Made by a program: the position numbers and the translations under genes | Notes under the pieces: generated by a model | Seen by the model: the letters and a program-made list of their open reading frames with translations, nothing else | Told to the model about the DNA's origin: nothing | The model's database searches: none | Shown here: positions 33,301 to 42,759 of the stretch, piece by piece | How positions within the stretch are numbered: the stretch's first letter is position 1 | Layout: the number at the start of each line of letters is the position of its first letter | Source of the DNA: JAAYAY01 sp963674575 | Lineage (GTDB): Bacteria; Planctomycetota; Planctomycetia; Pirellulales; Thermoguttaceae | DNA: 64,000 nt | NCBI GenBank assembly: GCA_963674575.2 | Contig: CAXXQT010000002.1 | Coordinates: 1,550,001 to 1,614,000, forward strand | Direction: 5' to 3'

Positions 33301-35461
33301 TGCGGAGAAGCATGAGCGACTGGGCGGTCAGGAACCTGCCCAGGCCCAGGTGGGCGTCCACCAGGCCCACCGGCTTCTCCATCCGCTCGCCCCGCTCGCC
33401 GTTGAGTTGGACGGTCACGATGTCGACCTTGACCTGGCCCAGGGGACTGTCGATCTGGTTAATCATGGTGCGGATCTTGTCGATCCCTTTTCGCGGGCCG
33501 CGAAGCTGGATCACTCCTTCGCCAATCACGGAAACCGACACCCGCGCCACGGGATCGACCGAATCGAGATCGCCCGGGGCGTAGGTGTCCGGATCCTCAT
33601 GGGCGGCCCCCACCTCCTGGCGGAATTGGTCCTCCCTCGCCCGATCTTCCTTGGCCTCGAGTTGGAGGGCGTCTTCCTGCGCCCTGGCGGCAGCGGTTCG
33701 AAGGGCCGCCACATCGCCTTCGAGCGTGCTGATATCGTCGGCAAGCTTGGAGCTGCCGAGGTTCGTTTGTTCCTGTTCGAGCCGGTCCTGCTTCGCCTCC
33801 AATTCGGCCTTGCCCACTTTTAGTTTGTAGAGGGTGTTCTCCTCCTCCTGCTTTTGTTTCGTCAATCTTGCCACTTCGGCATCGTTGGTGTCATTTTCCG
33901 TGGCGTTCAAGGACGCGGGCTGGTAACGGTATGGGCTACTTCTCGGAACGCCCTGACCTACAGCCTGAACCGTAGAATCAACGGGCGGCAGGAGTCGCAA
34001 CGCACCGTTGCCTTCTGCGGCATCGCCTGATCCATCAGTGGCTTTGAGTTTATCAAGCCTGTCGTTGATGTCCTCAAGAGTATCGTTAGAAGACTGAATC
34101 CGGCGATCCACCTCTTCGATGCTGATCTTGGTCGCTTCAATCTCGCCCGGCAACTTCTGCTGTCGGTAGGCATTTTCCTGAAGGGCTTGCCGTGCCTCGG
34201 CCAATTGGCTCTCTTTGCGCCGCAGTTCCTCGGCGGCGAAGACCGCTTCGCGCTCGCTGTGGCGCCGTTGGTCCGTCAAATCGTCGGCCTTGGTGCGCGC
34301 CCTCTCGGCGCGGCGGCGAGCTTGCTCAACCGCCGCTCGGTTGTACGATTCGACGTCGCGATTCACAAGCTGCGCCACGCGGTGGGCGTCTCGGAAATAG
34401 TAGAGCCGAACGACTCGCGTCTCCACATGGTCGGACGGATTGAAATGACGTTCATCCCGGGGCTCGGGGGCCGGCAGGTATTCGGGAAAATCGACACGCG
34501 GCCCCGTCCTCGGCGCGGGATACGAGGAGAACTGGCGGTACTGGTCGTTGCCTCCCCCGGCACTGTTTCCTGCCTTGTCTTGCAACACCACATAGGGGTC
34601 AGTCGCCGTTGCTTGAGCACCGACGACGGTGATTCGGTAAGTCGCCGTTTTCAGTTGCCCGAGGTAGATCCGCACCTCCTTTCCATCGACAACGACATTC
34701 TGGCCAACGGGAGGCTTCGCGTCGCCGAAAAGCCCGTCGCTATTACCGCGTGCCAGAATGAAACAGTTGCCCGTTCTTGCAATGCTCTCGTTCAGGTCAT
34801 CGTCGTCGAAACGAAGCACGAGCGTCGAACCGAGATCGGGGTCGCCGATCAGGTGGACGCTGTCGAGAATCGGCCCGCGGGTGTCGATCTTGATCTTAAG
34901 CGGGGTCCGCGTCTCGCCAACGACCTTCCCGTCGACGATCCACTTGGCGCTGAGCTGCTGGAGCCCGGTGTCTTTCAGTGACTCCAGTGCGTTGGACTCA
35001 ATCGTAACGACTCCGGTGGCCGCGGAGTAGTTGTTCGCGAGAGGAACATCCGCGCCGTTGGCGGTGAGTCTGAGGACCCCCCTATCGGCTATTTGCGTCT
35101 TGTCGGCCTCGGTCTTGGGTGTCAAAGTCAGTTTAAACGTGTCATTGAACTGGTCGAAGTTGATGTTCTCCAGGTCCGCTGGCCCCCCGCTGGCCTTTGC
35201 CAATACGAGTTCGACGGGAGATGCAGGCGTCTCGTCTCCCTCCGAGAGGAAACTCGCGACCGTCACGTTGGGATCGTGGAATCGCCGCAGCGATATCCCG
35301 TTCCCTCCCGTGTTGCTTTGCTGACGTTGACTCTCGCCCTGGCGGTCGCCCACCACGCCGGACGCAAAGGCGTAGATGCCAATTCCCACCAACGCCATCG
35401 CGAGGATCCCTCCGGAACGCATTCGCCCGGTCTCGTAAATTCGTGTATTGGAGTCCTTCAT
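30347..35461 (-). CDS. Giant secretin-like envelope protein
   Basis: A 1704-residue protein starting at the ATG at 35461. Layout: one N-terminal membrane helix (about residues 18-35); a region to about 330 with Ig-like strands; a long coiled coil (about 370-610, rich in Glu, Arg, Ala, Gln); then V-S-V-I-G-E-G-V-I-Q-L-R-G-P with a following I-D-S-P-L-G-Q-V-K-V-D-I (about 640-680), which resembles a secretin N1-type domain. A large helical region follows. Near residue 1490 the sequence G-V-P-L-F-E-D-I-P-L-V-G-A-A-F-R matches the conserved core of secretins (compare V-P-x-L-G-D-I-P-x-L-G-x-L-F), followed by an I-I-L-A-H-S-V-V-Y-P-T strand. Secretins form outer-membrane channels; this one is far longer than GspD or PilQ. 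Last gene of a three-gene minus-strand set. The secretin assignment is inference from motifs. Confidence 0.6.
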   Translation of the reverse strand: MKDSNTRIYETGRMRSGGILAMALVGIGIYAFASGVVGDRQGESQRQQSNTGGNGISLRRFHDPNVTVASFLSEGDETPASPVELVLAKASGGPADLENINFDQFNDTFKLTLTPKTEADKTQIADRGVLRLTANGADVPLANNYSAATGVVTIESNALESLKDTGLQQLSAKWIVDGKVVGETRTPLKIKIDTRGPILDSVHLIGDPDLGSTLVLRFDDDDLNESIARTGNCFILARGNSDGLFGDAKPPVGQNVVVDGKEVRIYLGQLKTATYRITVVGAQATATDPYVVLQDKAGNSAGGGNDQYRQFSSYPAPRTGPRVDFPEYLPAPEPRDERHFNPSDHVETRVVRLYYFRDAHRVAQLVNRDVESYNRAAVEQARRRAERARTKADDLTDQRRHSEREAVFAAEELRRKESQLAEARQALQENAYRQQKLPGEIEATKISIEEVDRRIQSSNDTLEDINDRLDKLKATDGSGDAAEGNGALRLLPPVDSTVQAVGQGVPRSSPYRYQPASLNATENDTNDAEVARLTKQKQEEENTLYKLKVGKAELEAKQDRLEQEQTNLGSSKLADDISTLEGDVAALRTAAARAQEDALQLEAKEDRAREDQFRQEVGAAHEDPDTYAPGDLDSVDPVARVSVSVIGEGVIQLRGPRKGIDKIRTMINQIDSPLGQVKVDIVTVQLNGERGERMEKPVGLVDAHLGLGRFLTAQSLMLLRKAIHMEATRIASESCGGGHYQVDRDLKYLYGFYGRDFIDELYEMDSEFLRTENKLLSLHSMDTISLHRALFTLALAKNEVRQRILANFMQLIKCELPQAEFEYRCSAEICPHKTEKFIPPWNRTHLPHHDTPHLDCETLEGVQRNAMQRYHFRNLRSFFDLPEYCVDTMNPAQREFIRLAQIYKARLVTELELKQRVIERGLVEDDRERDFDDEELARTALRGKVLKVTEKVQQERFSASQAMSKARAALQAALIKAQEGNRNSRFQTDKVVERVCTMERDVNQLLRQTTGATLSESQPGRPMNVIENNKALDEILYGDEARSGAVADALSEYAAGAGKDVEQLGSIVDEVWKTSPHTERLAAIHDALLEALNELRQASDSIKAAKREGAREVAIETPSYYSSIARVSNLLLYGEKDLGSVSYFEQSAEDWLTLNRLFSEFVAASDIRTFEWAKVVTTYENLCRFLNSNSSGLGDLVQEAGKVYAAGQSYYLADADRDNVTYFLERTRADLDRNKLLEHLIDEQQEKYIDLLEGTRAHIASLDNYLKRLSVAMEDDFKIQFYEPAFVRVREAARTWDVTLGVVERTSILTNNRQFAKVMPQATMEFDLPKREIAIKEAMEGAKALTQDMGALLQDPTFLATFSMMGGGLPATKVQDVLPTLPSGTDEQNMGLTQQGQPELGAALQALVPDPAIYKFETGTGYEIRPVIQPDGNSIVYDFNYMYTTNIREPVRADEKHLGRVKRHFINTQVQTSSFEMREVSRYQVALKAARTSKGVPLFEDIPLVGAAFRPAPSDQSSIQENIILAHSVVYPTVFDLMGLRWAPSVVDLDHVSLRNSDHVVRGRYEAITNSVFETTTKRVDEMLDIEYNSPRYYRPDLYHRQTQPSPYHPNGYIAEPVEKITDPTGGNFVIPDRRPAEFQQPPYDPRVRTPVRFDTVPYDASTVPRGASGLRGGVDRDVAESQVRVLALPRIESDSSIETQLSK

Positions 35462-35573
35462 CCTTGAATCCCTGTGAGCAATTGAATTGCGACGGATGGC
35501 CCCTTGGGGGGCGATGCAGTTTCCGGTTGGTGAACGCGTGCGACCACGACGCGCCGTTCGCACGTCCTCGTTT

Positions 35574-36368
35574 TCAGCGATTGGTTTCCACAAACGCCGG
35601 CGCCGAAACGTCGGCAGCCCGCTGGAATCCTCGGACGTGCGCTTGATAACCCTGAGCGGCGTTGTCCGCCGCGGCGCCGCGCAAGGTCGATACGCCCGGG
35701 ATCATGGCGCCGAGCGACCTGATCTTGTCGAGGACGCCCGCGGTGGCCGAGTCGACGGAGTTCTTCGCCCCCACAAGCAATTCGCCTCCGCCTCGTGTGG
35801 CGTCGGCGAGCGACTGCACGGTGGGCGAGCGACTCCAGGCCTCTTTCGTCTTCTCGTGCATGCCGGCGACCGTCTGGCCTGCTTTCCGTAGGCCTCCCTG
35901 CCCGGAATGATACTTGACGGTCATCTTTTCCGGATTCCAGGACGAAAAGCAGATTGAGACACGGCGATCCGGGTAGATGTAGGTGATGGCCGACTTGCAA
36001 TAGGCAATCACCGGCGCCCCGGCAGGCAGGGTCACGTCGACATATTTCCGGTCACCCGTCTTCGGATGGTTGGCAACGACCACGGTCGGCCCGCCCTGAA
36101 GAATGGGCCCCTGGTATTCCTTGTCGCCGTCGTAGTAGAACCGATGAACGTGGACGGTGGCGGGAATGTCGACTTCGAGTGCACCGTTCCCATCCGATTT
36201 CAGTTGCACGGCGGGCAGTCCCCGTTCGTGGGCATCAGGTTGCAGAACCACGAGTTGATTCAAGCCCGAAACACGCGGCTCGCCGGCCCCGGCAGCGGTT
36301 GAAAGCGACGCCACCCCGGCGAAGAGAAGCACGAAAGAGCATGTGCGTGCAAACAAACGATTTCCCAT
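35574..36368 (-). CDS. Secreted protein upstream of the secretin-like gene
   Basis: A 264-residue protein; ATG at 36368 has AAGGAGG upstream and begins a signal peptide ending T-A-A-G-A-G near residue 28. The first half of the mature protein has a V-H-V-H-R-F-Y-Y-D-G-D-K-E-Y-Q-G-P segment and a D-V-T-L-P-A-G-A-P-V strand, suggesting a beta-rich domain. The C-terminal third (about residues 165-255) is Ala/Gly/Ser-rich and helical, with T-R-G-G-G-E-L-L-V-G-A-K-N-S. No family recognised. It sits 28 bp after the gene at 36397-37095 and 112 bp before the secretin-like gene, so it probably works in the same envelope structure. Confidence 0.65.
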   Translation of the reverse strand: MGNRLFARTCSFVLLFAGVASLSTAAGAGEPRVSGLNQLVVLQPDAHERGLPAVQLKSDGNGALEVDIPATVHVHRFYYDGDKEYQGPILQGGPTVVVANHPKTGDRKYVDVTLPAGAPVIAYCKSAITYIYPDRRVSICFSSWNPEKMTVKYHSGQGGLRKAGQTVAGMHEKTKEAWSRSPTVQSLADATRGGGELLVGAKNSVDSATAGVLDKIRSLGAMIPGVSTLRGAAADNAAQGYQAHVRGFQRAADVSAPAFVETNR

Positions 36369-36396
36369 CGCGGCCTCCTTGCCGAATATCGGGCCC

Positions 36397-37095
36397 TCAC
36401 CGATCCGTGTAACGCTCGAGAACAACTTCCAAATGGGTGGTTTCACCAAAATGCCGGACGATCAGGTCCGAGGGAGGGGCCGTCCCGTCGTTTCTGACGG
36501 GCACGACGATGCCCGCCTTCCTCGGCCTTGCATCCGGCAGCAGGGAACAGGCTGAGTCCTCGTCGCGGCGGACGAAGAACTCGCGGCGCGTTTCCCAAAG
36601 GAGCCGGCCGTTGAGAAGATCGCCCTCCTCCTGCGGTGTCGCGGAATAGGCCCGGACCAGCACCGCCGCGTTGGCCCCGTGCAAAGAACGTTCCACGCCG
36701 CCGTCGAAGGACAGAACGCCCGTGCATGCATAGCGGCCGTCCCGGTAGATCGTCAGCCCCACGCGCGCAAGACTGAGCCCTCCGGCAGTGATCGATTCCA
36801 CATTCAGCGGAAAGAGCTTCCGTTCAACGGAGATTTCCGTTTGTTCACCCGGGTAACCTGCTCTCGGCACGTACTGCTTGACCTCGACAGACTGATCCAT
36901 GGACGCGATGGCGATCTCGTGCGCAGTCTGCACCTTGTCGTACGTACGGTAGCCGTGCGCCTCGATCGCCCTCTTGTTGCAACGCCGCCCGTGCTGCATG
37001 AAGAACTCCACCGCATCGCCACGCATTGCCCATCCAAGCGACAGAATCGATACGATCGCCATTACCGCTAGGATTCGGAGATTGGTTCTGGGCAT
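36397..37095 (-). CDS. Secreted protein, first gene of the secretin-like operon
   Basis: A 232-residue protein from the ATG at 37095 (GGTGAGA upstream). Signal sequence about residues 1-26, ending R-G-D-A-V. The mature part starts with an F-F-M-Q-H-G-R-R-C-N-K-R-A-I-E-A-H-G-Y segment, then has alternating strands such as L-F-P-L-N-V-E-S-I and L-A-R-V-G-L-T-I-Y-R-D-G-R-Y. A Cys-bearing region (S-A-C-S-L-L-P) lies near residue 187. No family recognised. Spacing to the next two genes (28 bp, then 112 bp) suggests one transcript. Confidence 0.65.
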   Translation of the reverse strand: MPRTNLRILAVMAIVSILSLGWAMRGDAVEFFMQHGRRCNKRAIEAHGYRTYDKVQTAHEIAIASMDQSVEVKQYVPRAGYPGEQTEISVERKLFPLNVESITAGGLSLARVGLTIYRDGRYACTGVLSFDGGVERSLHGANAAVLVRAYSATPQEEGDLLNGRLLWETRREFFVRRDEDSACSLLPDARPRKAGIVVPVRNDGTAPPSDLIVRHFGETTHLEVVLERYTDR

Positions 37096-37525
37096 GGGAA
37101 TCTCACCGGCTGACAAGTACGAACAAGGGCGAAAAATGCATCCAGGACCGTTGATCGTCATAACTGTGCTCCCACATCACCGCTTCATGCATGTTTTCTC
37201 ACACCTTTGGGGCACTGGAAACCACCACCTAGGAACGCCCCGGTGATGTAATCTATTGAGAGTTAACGAGTTTCTGACCATGGGAACGACGAGTACGGAC
37301 GAGCCGCCTATCGCTTCTGGTTATTCCAATGGCTCCGGCAGGTGGGAATGTATCGAGACAACCCCACCTATCATGCCAAGGAGTACGCGCCGTGGAGAGA
37401 ATTCCTCTGGCCGACTCGGCGTCCCTCGGGATGCGAAGGCCCCTAGTTAGATTCCCGATTTCCATGCCGCAGGCACGTGGTTGTCCGCAGTCTCGCATCG
37501 GCTGATCGCATTGATTGCCCCAGGG
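37096..37525. other. 430-bp intergenic region
   Basis: It lies between the kinase stop (37526) and the start of the secretin-like operon, both on the minus strand. It should contain the operon promoter, but no clear -35/-10 pair or terminator hairpin was found. Frames within it lack ribosome sites. Confidence 0.4.
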
Positions 37526-40500
37526 TCACTCCCACTCCGCAGCCAGCCAGAGGATGGCGGTTCCATCGCGGCTCGCGCTCAGGGCGGAGAGACCGTCGGG
37601 GGCGAATGCCACGCTGGTCACCTCCTCGTCATGTCCGCGAAGGGTCAGGAGCTCCTTCCCCGAGTGGGCGTCCCAGAGTTTGACGGTGTGATCGCGACTG
37701 CCCGTGAGTACACGCAGACCGTCTGGGGAAAAAGCCACCGAGGTAACCGCGGCCGTGTGCCCTTCGAGCCGTTGGAGCAGTTCCCCCGTCTCCACACGGT
37801 AGAGATGGGCTCGATTGTCTTCGCTGCCCGTAACGACCCTCTGGCTATCGGCGCTGAAGGTGGCATCGAGGACGGGCCATTGATGACCTTCCAGCGTTCG
37901 GACCGTGGTCTTCGTCGCCGCGTCCCAGATCCGTGCCGTCTGGTCGTCGGAAGCGGTCACGATGAGGCGGCCATCGGCCGAGAAGGCAGCCCGGCGGATC
38001 CCGGCCTGGTGTCCCTTGAGCGAACGAGGATCGAGCTCTCCGCTCGCCGCATCCCAGAATCGGGCAGTTCCGTCCTCGGCGGCAGTGAGAATCGTCTTGC
38101 CGCCAGGGGAGAAGACCGCACTGTTCACGTAGCCTTCGTGACCGCCCACCAATTTGCGCAAGGGGGCGCCCGACTGGACGTCCCAGATTTTCGCCGAACT
38201 GTCCCAGCTTGCGGTTACGATGAACCGGCCGTCGGGCGAATAGTCGGCAGACGCGACGGCGCCGTGGGGGCTGAAACTCATGGAGGGCTCGTCCGAACCC
38301 AACTGCCAGATTCGGGCGTCGTTGCCGCCGACGGACAGAATCCTGGAACCGTCGGGAGTGAAGATGGAGGTCCAAACGAGGCCGCCCAGCCGGCTGAAAT
38401 CGAGAGCGGCCTGGCCCGGGCGCTTCGGATCAAAGATCTCTTGTCGGGAGTTCAGGTCCCAGAGACGGACCTTTCGGGTCACCGAATTGGTCGTCAGAGC
38501 ACGGTCGCCCTTGGGCGAAACGTCCACGAAATGGAGGGCGTCGTCGCTGCCGGCCATTTCCGCAAGAACAACCGCCTTCTCCAGGTCCCAGAGCCGCAGT
38601 TTGCCGTCTTCGCAGGTCGTCAGGGCCTGCGTGCCGTCGCGCAGGGTCGCCAGCGAGGTGACGCCCTTGGGATGCTTGAGGATGCCCTCCTTCCATTCCT
38701 TACCCGTCGCAACATCCCACTGAGCTACGCTCCTGTCGAGACTGGCGGTCAGAACACGCTTGCCGTCGGGCAGGAAGGCCGCGGACGTGATTCGTCGACT
38801 ATGGTTGTGCCAGAGGGCACGTTCCTTCCAGGAATCTGCCGCGTTCTCCCGTTGCCAAAGCCGACAACGCCCATCGGTGTCGGCCACCAGCAGGAGACGG
38901 TCGTCCGAGGAGAAGGCCAAAGCCGTCACCGCCGACGACCGGTCGGACTCCTGGTCGGGCGCAAGCGTTTGCAGCAACGTGCCATCCTCGGCCCCAAAGA
39001 CTTGGGCAGCATTTCCGCTGGCCCCGGTCACAATCCACTTCTCGTTGTTCGACAGGGCCAGGGCACCGATGCGCCCGGTGTTCCGCAGGAGTATCGTCTG
39101 TGTGCCGGCGGCCGCGTCCCACTTGCGGACCGTGTTGTCTCCGGCGGCAGTAAGGAGTTGCCGCCCGCTGCGGAAGAAAATCGCGGAGGTGGCCAGGAAT
39201 TCGTGGCCCTCATCGAGAACCTTGAGAAGTTGCCCCGAGTCCGTGCTCCAGGTTCTCGCGGTTCGATCCCGGCTGGAAGTCGCCACCTGCTTCCCGTCCG
39301 GCGAGAAGCGAGCGGAAAGGACGATGTCCGAGTGACCTCGGAGAAGGTGTCCCTTGAGAACACGGACCTCGCGATAGCCGTCGAGAGACCAGACTTTGGC
39401 CTGGGCGTCGTGTCCCCCGGAAACAAGAAACCGACCGTCCGGGGAGAAGTCGCATGATCGGACGCGTCCCCCGTGACCGCGGAGCGTCTTGATCAGGCTT
39501 CCGGACGATGCGTCCCAGATCTTCAGAACGTTGTCGTCTCCGGAACTCGCGATCAGTCGCCCGTCGGCGGAGTAGGCAACGTCATTGACGGTGGCATCGT
39601 GGCCGTCCAGGGCCCGGCAGGCCGGCTTCGGTTCGGGCAAGCCCGCGATTCGCGCGGCCAGATCCACCGGCTGAACGTCCGCCGGCTTCCAGACCAAAAG
39701 GCTTCCGTCTTCTCCGCCGGACACGACCTCGAGCCCGGTGGGAGAAAAGCGGGCCGTGTGGACCGGAGCGTCGTGACCGGAAAACTCGGTCAACATCTTG
39801 CACGTCACGCCGTCAACACCCTCGACGACGGACCACACGATCGCCCGACCATCCTGGCCAGACGTAACGATCTGCGATGCATCGGGAGAGAACACCGCTT
39901 GCCATACCCACCAAGTGTGGCCTTGAAGCACGGCGAGCGCTGTCGCCGACTGGACGTCCCAGATCCGAGCCGTCTTGTCGTAGGAACTGCTCAGGAGCCA
40001 GCGATCGTCGTGCGAGAATGCCACACTCACCACGCCGTCCTCGTGGCCGTCCAGAGTCCTTTGGAGTTTGCCGGTCGAGGCGTCCCAGATCCTGATGACG
40101 CGGTCGTTGCCTGCGGTGGCGAACAACCGCCCACTGTGGGCGAATGCGACCGCGTGGACAAAGCTGCCGTGGCTGACGGTGAGCGGCTTGCCCCCGGAGG
40201 TGATGTCGACGAGGCGCGCCGTGCCGTCCCAACTTCCGAAAAGCACACGGCGTCCCTCGGGCCCGAAGGCCACCGATTCGACAGGCCCTTGCGCCGAAAT
40301 AGTCTCGATGCTTTGCCGGCAAAGGTACCAGAGGCGTCCCCATTCCCAGCCTCGAAATTCGCTCCCTTGGCAATCCTTCAGCAGGCGTTCCGCCTCGCCA
40401 AAGGCGTTGTCGTCGACCTTGGCGGACGCCAGCCCGATCTGGGCGACGTAGGCCTCGTATTCCTCGGCACGCTTCGCAGCCAGGGCAGCATCCCGCTGGC

Positions 40501-42736
40501 GGTCCGCCTCCTCCTTGGCGGCCACAGCTTCCTGACGCCGCGTTTCCGCTTCTTCCTTGGCTGCCACGGCAGCCTTCTTGGCCACTTCTTCGTCACGTCG
40601 CGCTTTTTCCTCGGCAATTCGGCGTTGGTCGGCAATGTCGCGCGCGGCGATCGCTTCGGCCTGGGCCTCCTCGGCCGCTTGCCGAGCCACGGCTTCCTCG
40701 TTTCTCGCCACCACGGCGCGCTGGCGCTGCCCTTCCGCAAGATCGCGCTGCTTGCGAATCTCAAAGTACGCCGTCGTCACAACCGCCAGAACGGTCACCA
40801 CCAGGGCAACGGCAAGACGCTTGGCGTTTCTGAGACGCCGCGCCTTTGCCTCCCGTTCGCGTTTCGCCTCGGTCACATCCCGAAGCAGCTCTGTATGCTC
40901 GGCAATCGCCGGATCCAGGAGCGAAGCGGCCAGATCGAAGTCCTCGCGGGAGCGAGCGGCGGTGGCGTAGGCCAGTTGAACGCGGGATGCCTCCTGCTGG
41001 GCCGCATGATTACCCGGCCAGAGATGATAGGCCTCCTCGCAGCCGAAGAGGGCACGCGAATAATCCTGATAGTCGCCGGACTTTTCGGCCTCCGCCAACT
41101 GCTGGCGAGCGTTGTCGAGCAGGGCGATGCTTTCCGAATGGGCCTGGTACTCCCGAATCGCCTTCTGAAGAGCCAGAACGCTCTTGTACCGATCCTTCGG
41201 CTCGGTCTGCATCGCCTTGAGGGCCACTTCGACCAGTTCGCCCGAGGCGTCGCTGGAATCGATCTGGTTGGCGGCGGCCGCGTAGATGCAGTCCATGGCC
41301 GTCGCCCCGGAATGGGGCGGGTGGCCCGTAACGATCTCATACAGGATGGCGCCCAGCAGGTAGATATCCGCCCCCGGACCGATCCGTTCCATGGGCCCGA
41401 GCACCAGTTCCGGCGCCATGTAGGCCGGGGTTCCCCCCATGTTCGTCCCCGACGACCGGATCTTCCCGTCCCGTTCGACATGAAAGCGTACGGCAAGCCC
41501 CCAGTCCATCACCAGCACCTCGCCAAAGCTCCCGAGCATGATGTTCTCGGGCTTCAGGTCGCGATGGAGCACGCCGTTGGCATGAGCGAACGCGATGGCG
41601 TCGGCCGTTTTCAGGAGGATTTCCAGGTTCTCGGTCAGCGGCTTCTGGCGGATCACGTCGTCCCACGGGGTGCCCTGCACGCACTTCATCGCGTAGAACA
41701 GGGCTCCCTCTTCATTCGTGCCGAGGTCGTAGACGGGCACGATGTTCGGATGGTCGAGATCGCCCGTCGTAACCGCCTCCGACACGAACTCGTTTCGCTT
41801 GTTCTTCCCCGTCGAATCGGCTCGCAGCATCTTGATGGCGACCATGCGATTGAAGTTCGCCTGGCGAGCCGAATAGACCACGCCCATGCCGCCCTGGCCG
41901 ATCTGCTTCAGCAATTCGTAGTCGGCCGCCTTCGCCTCGACACTTCCAGGTTGCGACGCGACGCTTCGCGACTTGATGACCAGCGTGCCCGTGCCCAAAG
42001 TCGTCGTCGAATCAATCTTGAGAGTCGCCCCCGAACGGGACGAATGGGGAATCTTCCCGGCCCACACCTCGCGGATTCGCCCTGAGTCGGCTGCCGTCAC
42101 GCCCGCTTGTTTCGCCGGTGCCGCGGCGGGATCGCCACCAGACAGATCAACGGTCTGTTGTCCGTCTTGCACGAGAGTTCCGTCCGCCCGATCCGCATCG
42201 AAGGCGGCGGTTTGCATGTTGACGTCGCGGTCCGTTTCATGCCCCGGAACTTGCGGCTCAGCGCCAGCCCCGAGATCCATCGTGACCGTCGGGTCCGAAC
42301 TGTTGGCTTCGGCCGCACTGTCCTGCTCGCCCAAGTCCGTCGTGCGCAACGCGGCGTCCGGGTCCGTCACACGACCAGCGGGAACGTCCACCGTTGCTCC
42401 AGGATTGCCTGACGCGGTATCGTCCTCCTCGCCCAGGTCCATCGTTCGCAGCGCGGCGTCCGGGGCCGTCACGCGACCGGCGGGAACGTCTACCGTCGCT
42501 CCAGGATCGCCCGACGAGGTATCTCGCGACCCATCCACGGGCGTCTCTTCCGACTGCTGGGGCCCGAGTTGAATGGTCGCCATCGGGTCGCCACCGGCAT
42601 TGCCAACGGTCTTCTTTCCCTCCGGGCTCTGCAACTCATCCACGAGCTCTTCCAACGCCGCACCGCATGCGCGGCAGAGGCCGGCAAGAATGGCCTGGTC
42701 GGTCAGTTCGGCGCCGCATTGGGGACAAATTCGCAT
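37526..42736 (-). CDS. Zinc-ribbon Ser/Thr protein kinase with transmembrane helix, coiled coil and WD40 repeats
   Basis: A 1736-residue protein from the ATG at 42736. A zinc ribbon (C-P-Q-C then C-R-A-C) covers residues 4-25. An acidic linker contains a 34-residue unit repeated twice (G-x-P-G-A-T-V-D-V-P-A-G-R-V-T). The kinase domain (about 272-540) has G-Q-G-G-M-G-V-V-Y, the A-I-K Lys, H-R-D-L-K-P-E-N near 389, D-W-G in place of D-F-G, and G-T-P-A-Y-M-A-P-E. A TPR-like helical region, a transmembrane helix (about 635-657) and an Ala/Glu/Arg coiled coil (to about 770) follow. From about 800 to the end come some 15 WD40 repeats (for example L-S-G-H-D and I-W-D-A-A-S). Kinase inside, propeller outside: likely a sensor. 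It lies 23 bp after the PKD gene. Confidence 0.92.
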   Translation of the reverse strand: MRICPQCGAELTDQAILAGLCRACGAALEELVDELQSPEGKKTVGNAGGDPMATIQLGPQQSEETPVDGSRDTSSGDPGATVDVPAGRVTAPDAALRTMDLGEEDDTASGNPGATVDVPAGRVTDPDAALRTTDLGEQDSAAEANSSDPTVTMDLGAGAEPQVPGHETDRDVNMQTAAFDADRADGTLVQDGQQTVDLSGGDPAAAPAKQAGVTAADSGRIREVWAGKIPHSSRSGATLKIDSTTTLGTGTLVIKSRSVASQPGSVEAKAADYELLKQIGQGGMGVVYSARQANFNRMVAIKMLRADSTGKNKRNEFVSEAVTTGDLDHPNIVPVYDLGTNEEGALFYAMKCVQGTPWDDVIRQKPLTENLEILLKTADAIAFAHANGVLHRDLKPENIMLGSFGEVLVMDWGLAVRFHVERDGKIRSSGTNMGGTPAYMAPELVLGPMERIGPGADIYLLGAILYEIVTGHPPHSGATAMDCIYAAAANQIDSSDASGELVEVALKAMQTEPKDRYKSVLALQKAIREYQAHSESIALLDNARQQLAEAEKSGDYQDYSRALFGCEEAYHLWPGNHAAQQEASRVQLAYATAARSREDFDLAASLLDPAIAEHTELLRDVTEAKREREAKARRLRNAKRLAVALVVTVLAVVTTAYFEIRKQRDLAEGQRQRAVVARNEEAVARQAAEEAQAEAIAARDIADQRRIAEEKARRDEEVAKKAAVAAKEEAETRRQEAVAAKEEADRQRDAALAAKRAEEYEAYVAQIGLASAKVDDNAFGEAERLLKDCQGSEFRGWEWGRLWYLCRQSIETISAQGPVESVAFGPEGRRVLFGSWDGTARLVDITSGGKPLTVSHGSFVHAVAFAHSGRLFATAGNDRVIRIWDASTGKLQRTLDGHEDGVVSVAFSHDDRWLLSSSYDKTARIWDVQSATALAVLQGHTWWVWQAVFSPDASQIVTSGQDGRAIVWSVVEGVDGVTCKMLTEFSGHDAPVHTARFSPTGLEVVSGGEDGSLLVWKPADVQPVDLAARIAGLPEPKPACRALDGHDATVNDVAYSADGRLIASSGDDNVLKIWDASSGSLIKTLRGHGGRVRSCDFSPDGRFLVSGGHDAQAKVWSLDGYREVRVLKGHLLRGHSDIVLSARFSPDGKQVATSSRDRTARTWSTDSGQLLKVLDEGHEFLATSAIFFRSGRQLLTAAGDNTVRKWDAAAGTQTILLRNTGRIGALALSNNEKWIVTGASGNAAQVFGAEDGTLLQTLAPDQESDRSSAVTALAFSSDDRLLLVADTDGRCRLWQRENAADSWKERALWHNHSRRITSAAFLPDGKRVLTASLDRSVAQWDVATGKEWKEGILKHPKGVTSLATLRDGTQALTTCEDGKLRLWDLEKAVVLAEMAGSDDALHFVDVSPKGDRALTTNSVTRKVRLWDLNSRQEIFDPKRPGQAALDFSRLGGLVWTSIFTPDGSRILSVGGNDARIWQLGSDEPSMSFSPHGAVASADYSPDGRFIVTASWDSSAKIWDVQSGAPLRKLVGGHEGYVNSAVFSPGGKTILTAAEDGTARFWDAASGELDPRSLKGHQAGIRRAAFSADGRLIVTASDDQTARIWDAATKTTVRTLEGHQWPVLDATFSADSQRVVTGSEDNRAHLYRVETGELLQRLEGHTAAVTSVAFSPDGLRVLTGSRDHTVKLWDAHSGKELLTLRGHDEEVTSVAFAPDGLSALSASRDGTAILWLAAEWE

Positions 42737-42759
42737 GGAAAAATCAACCTGATCTGCTG

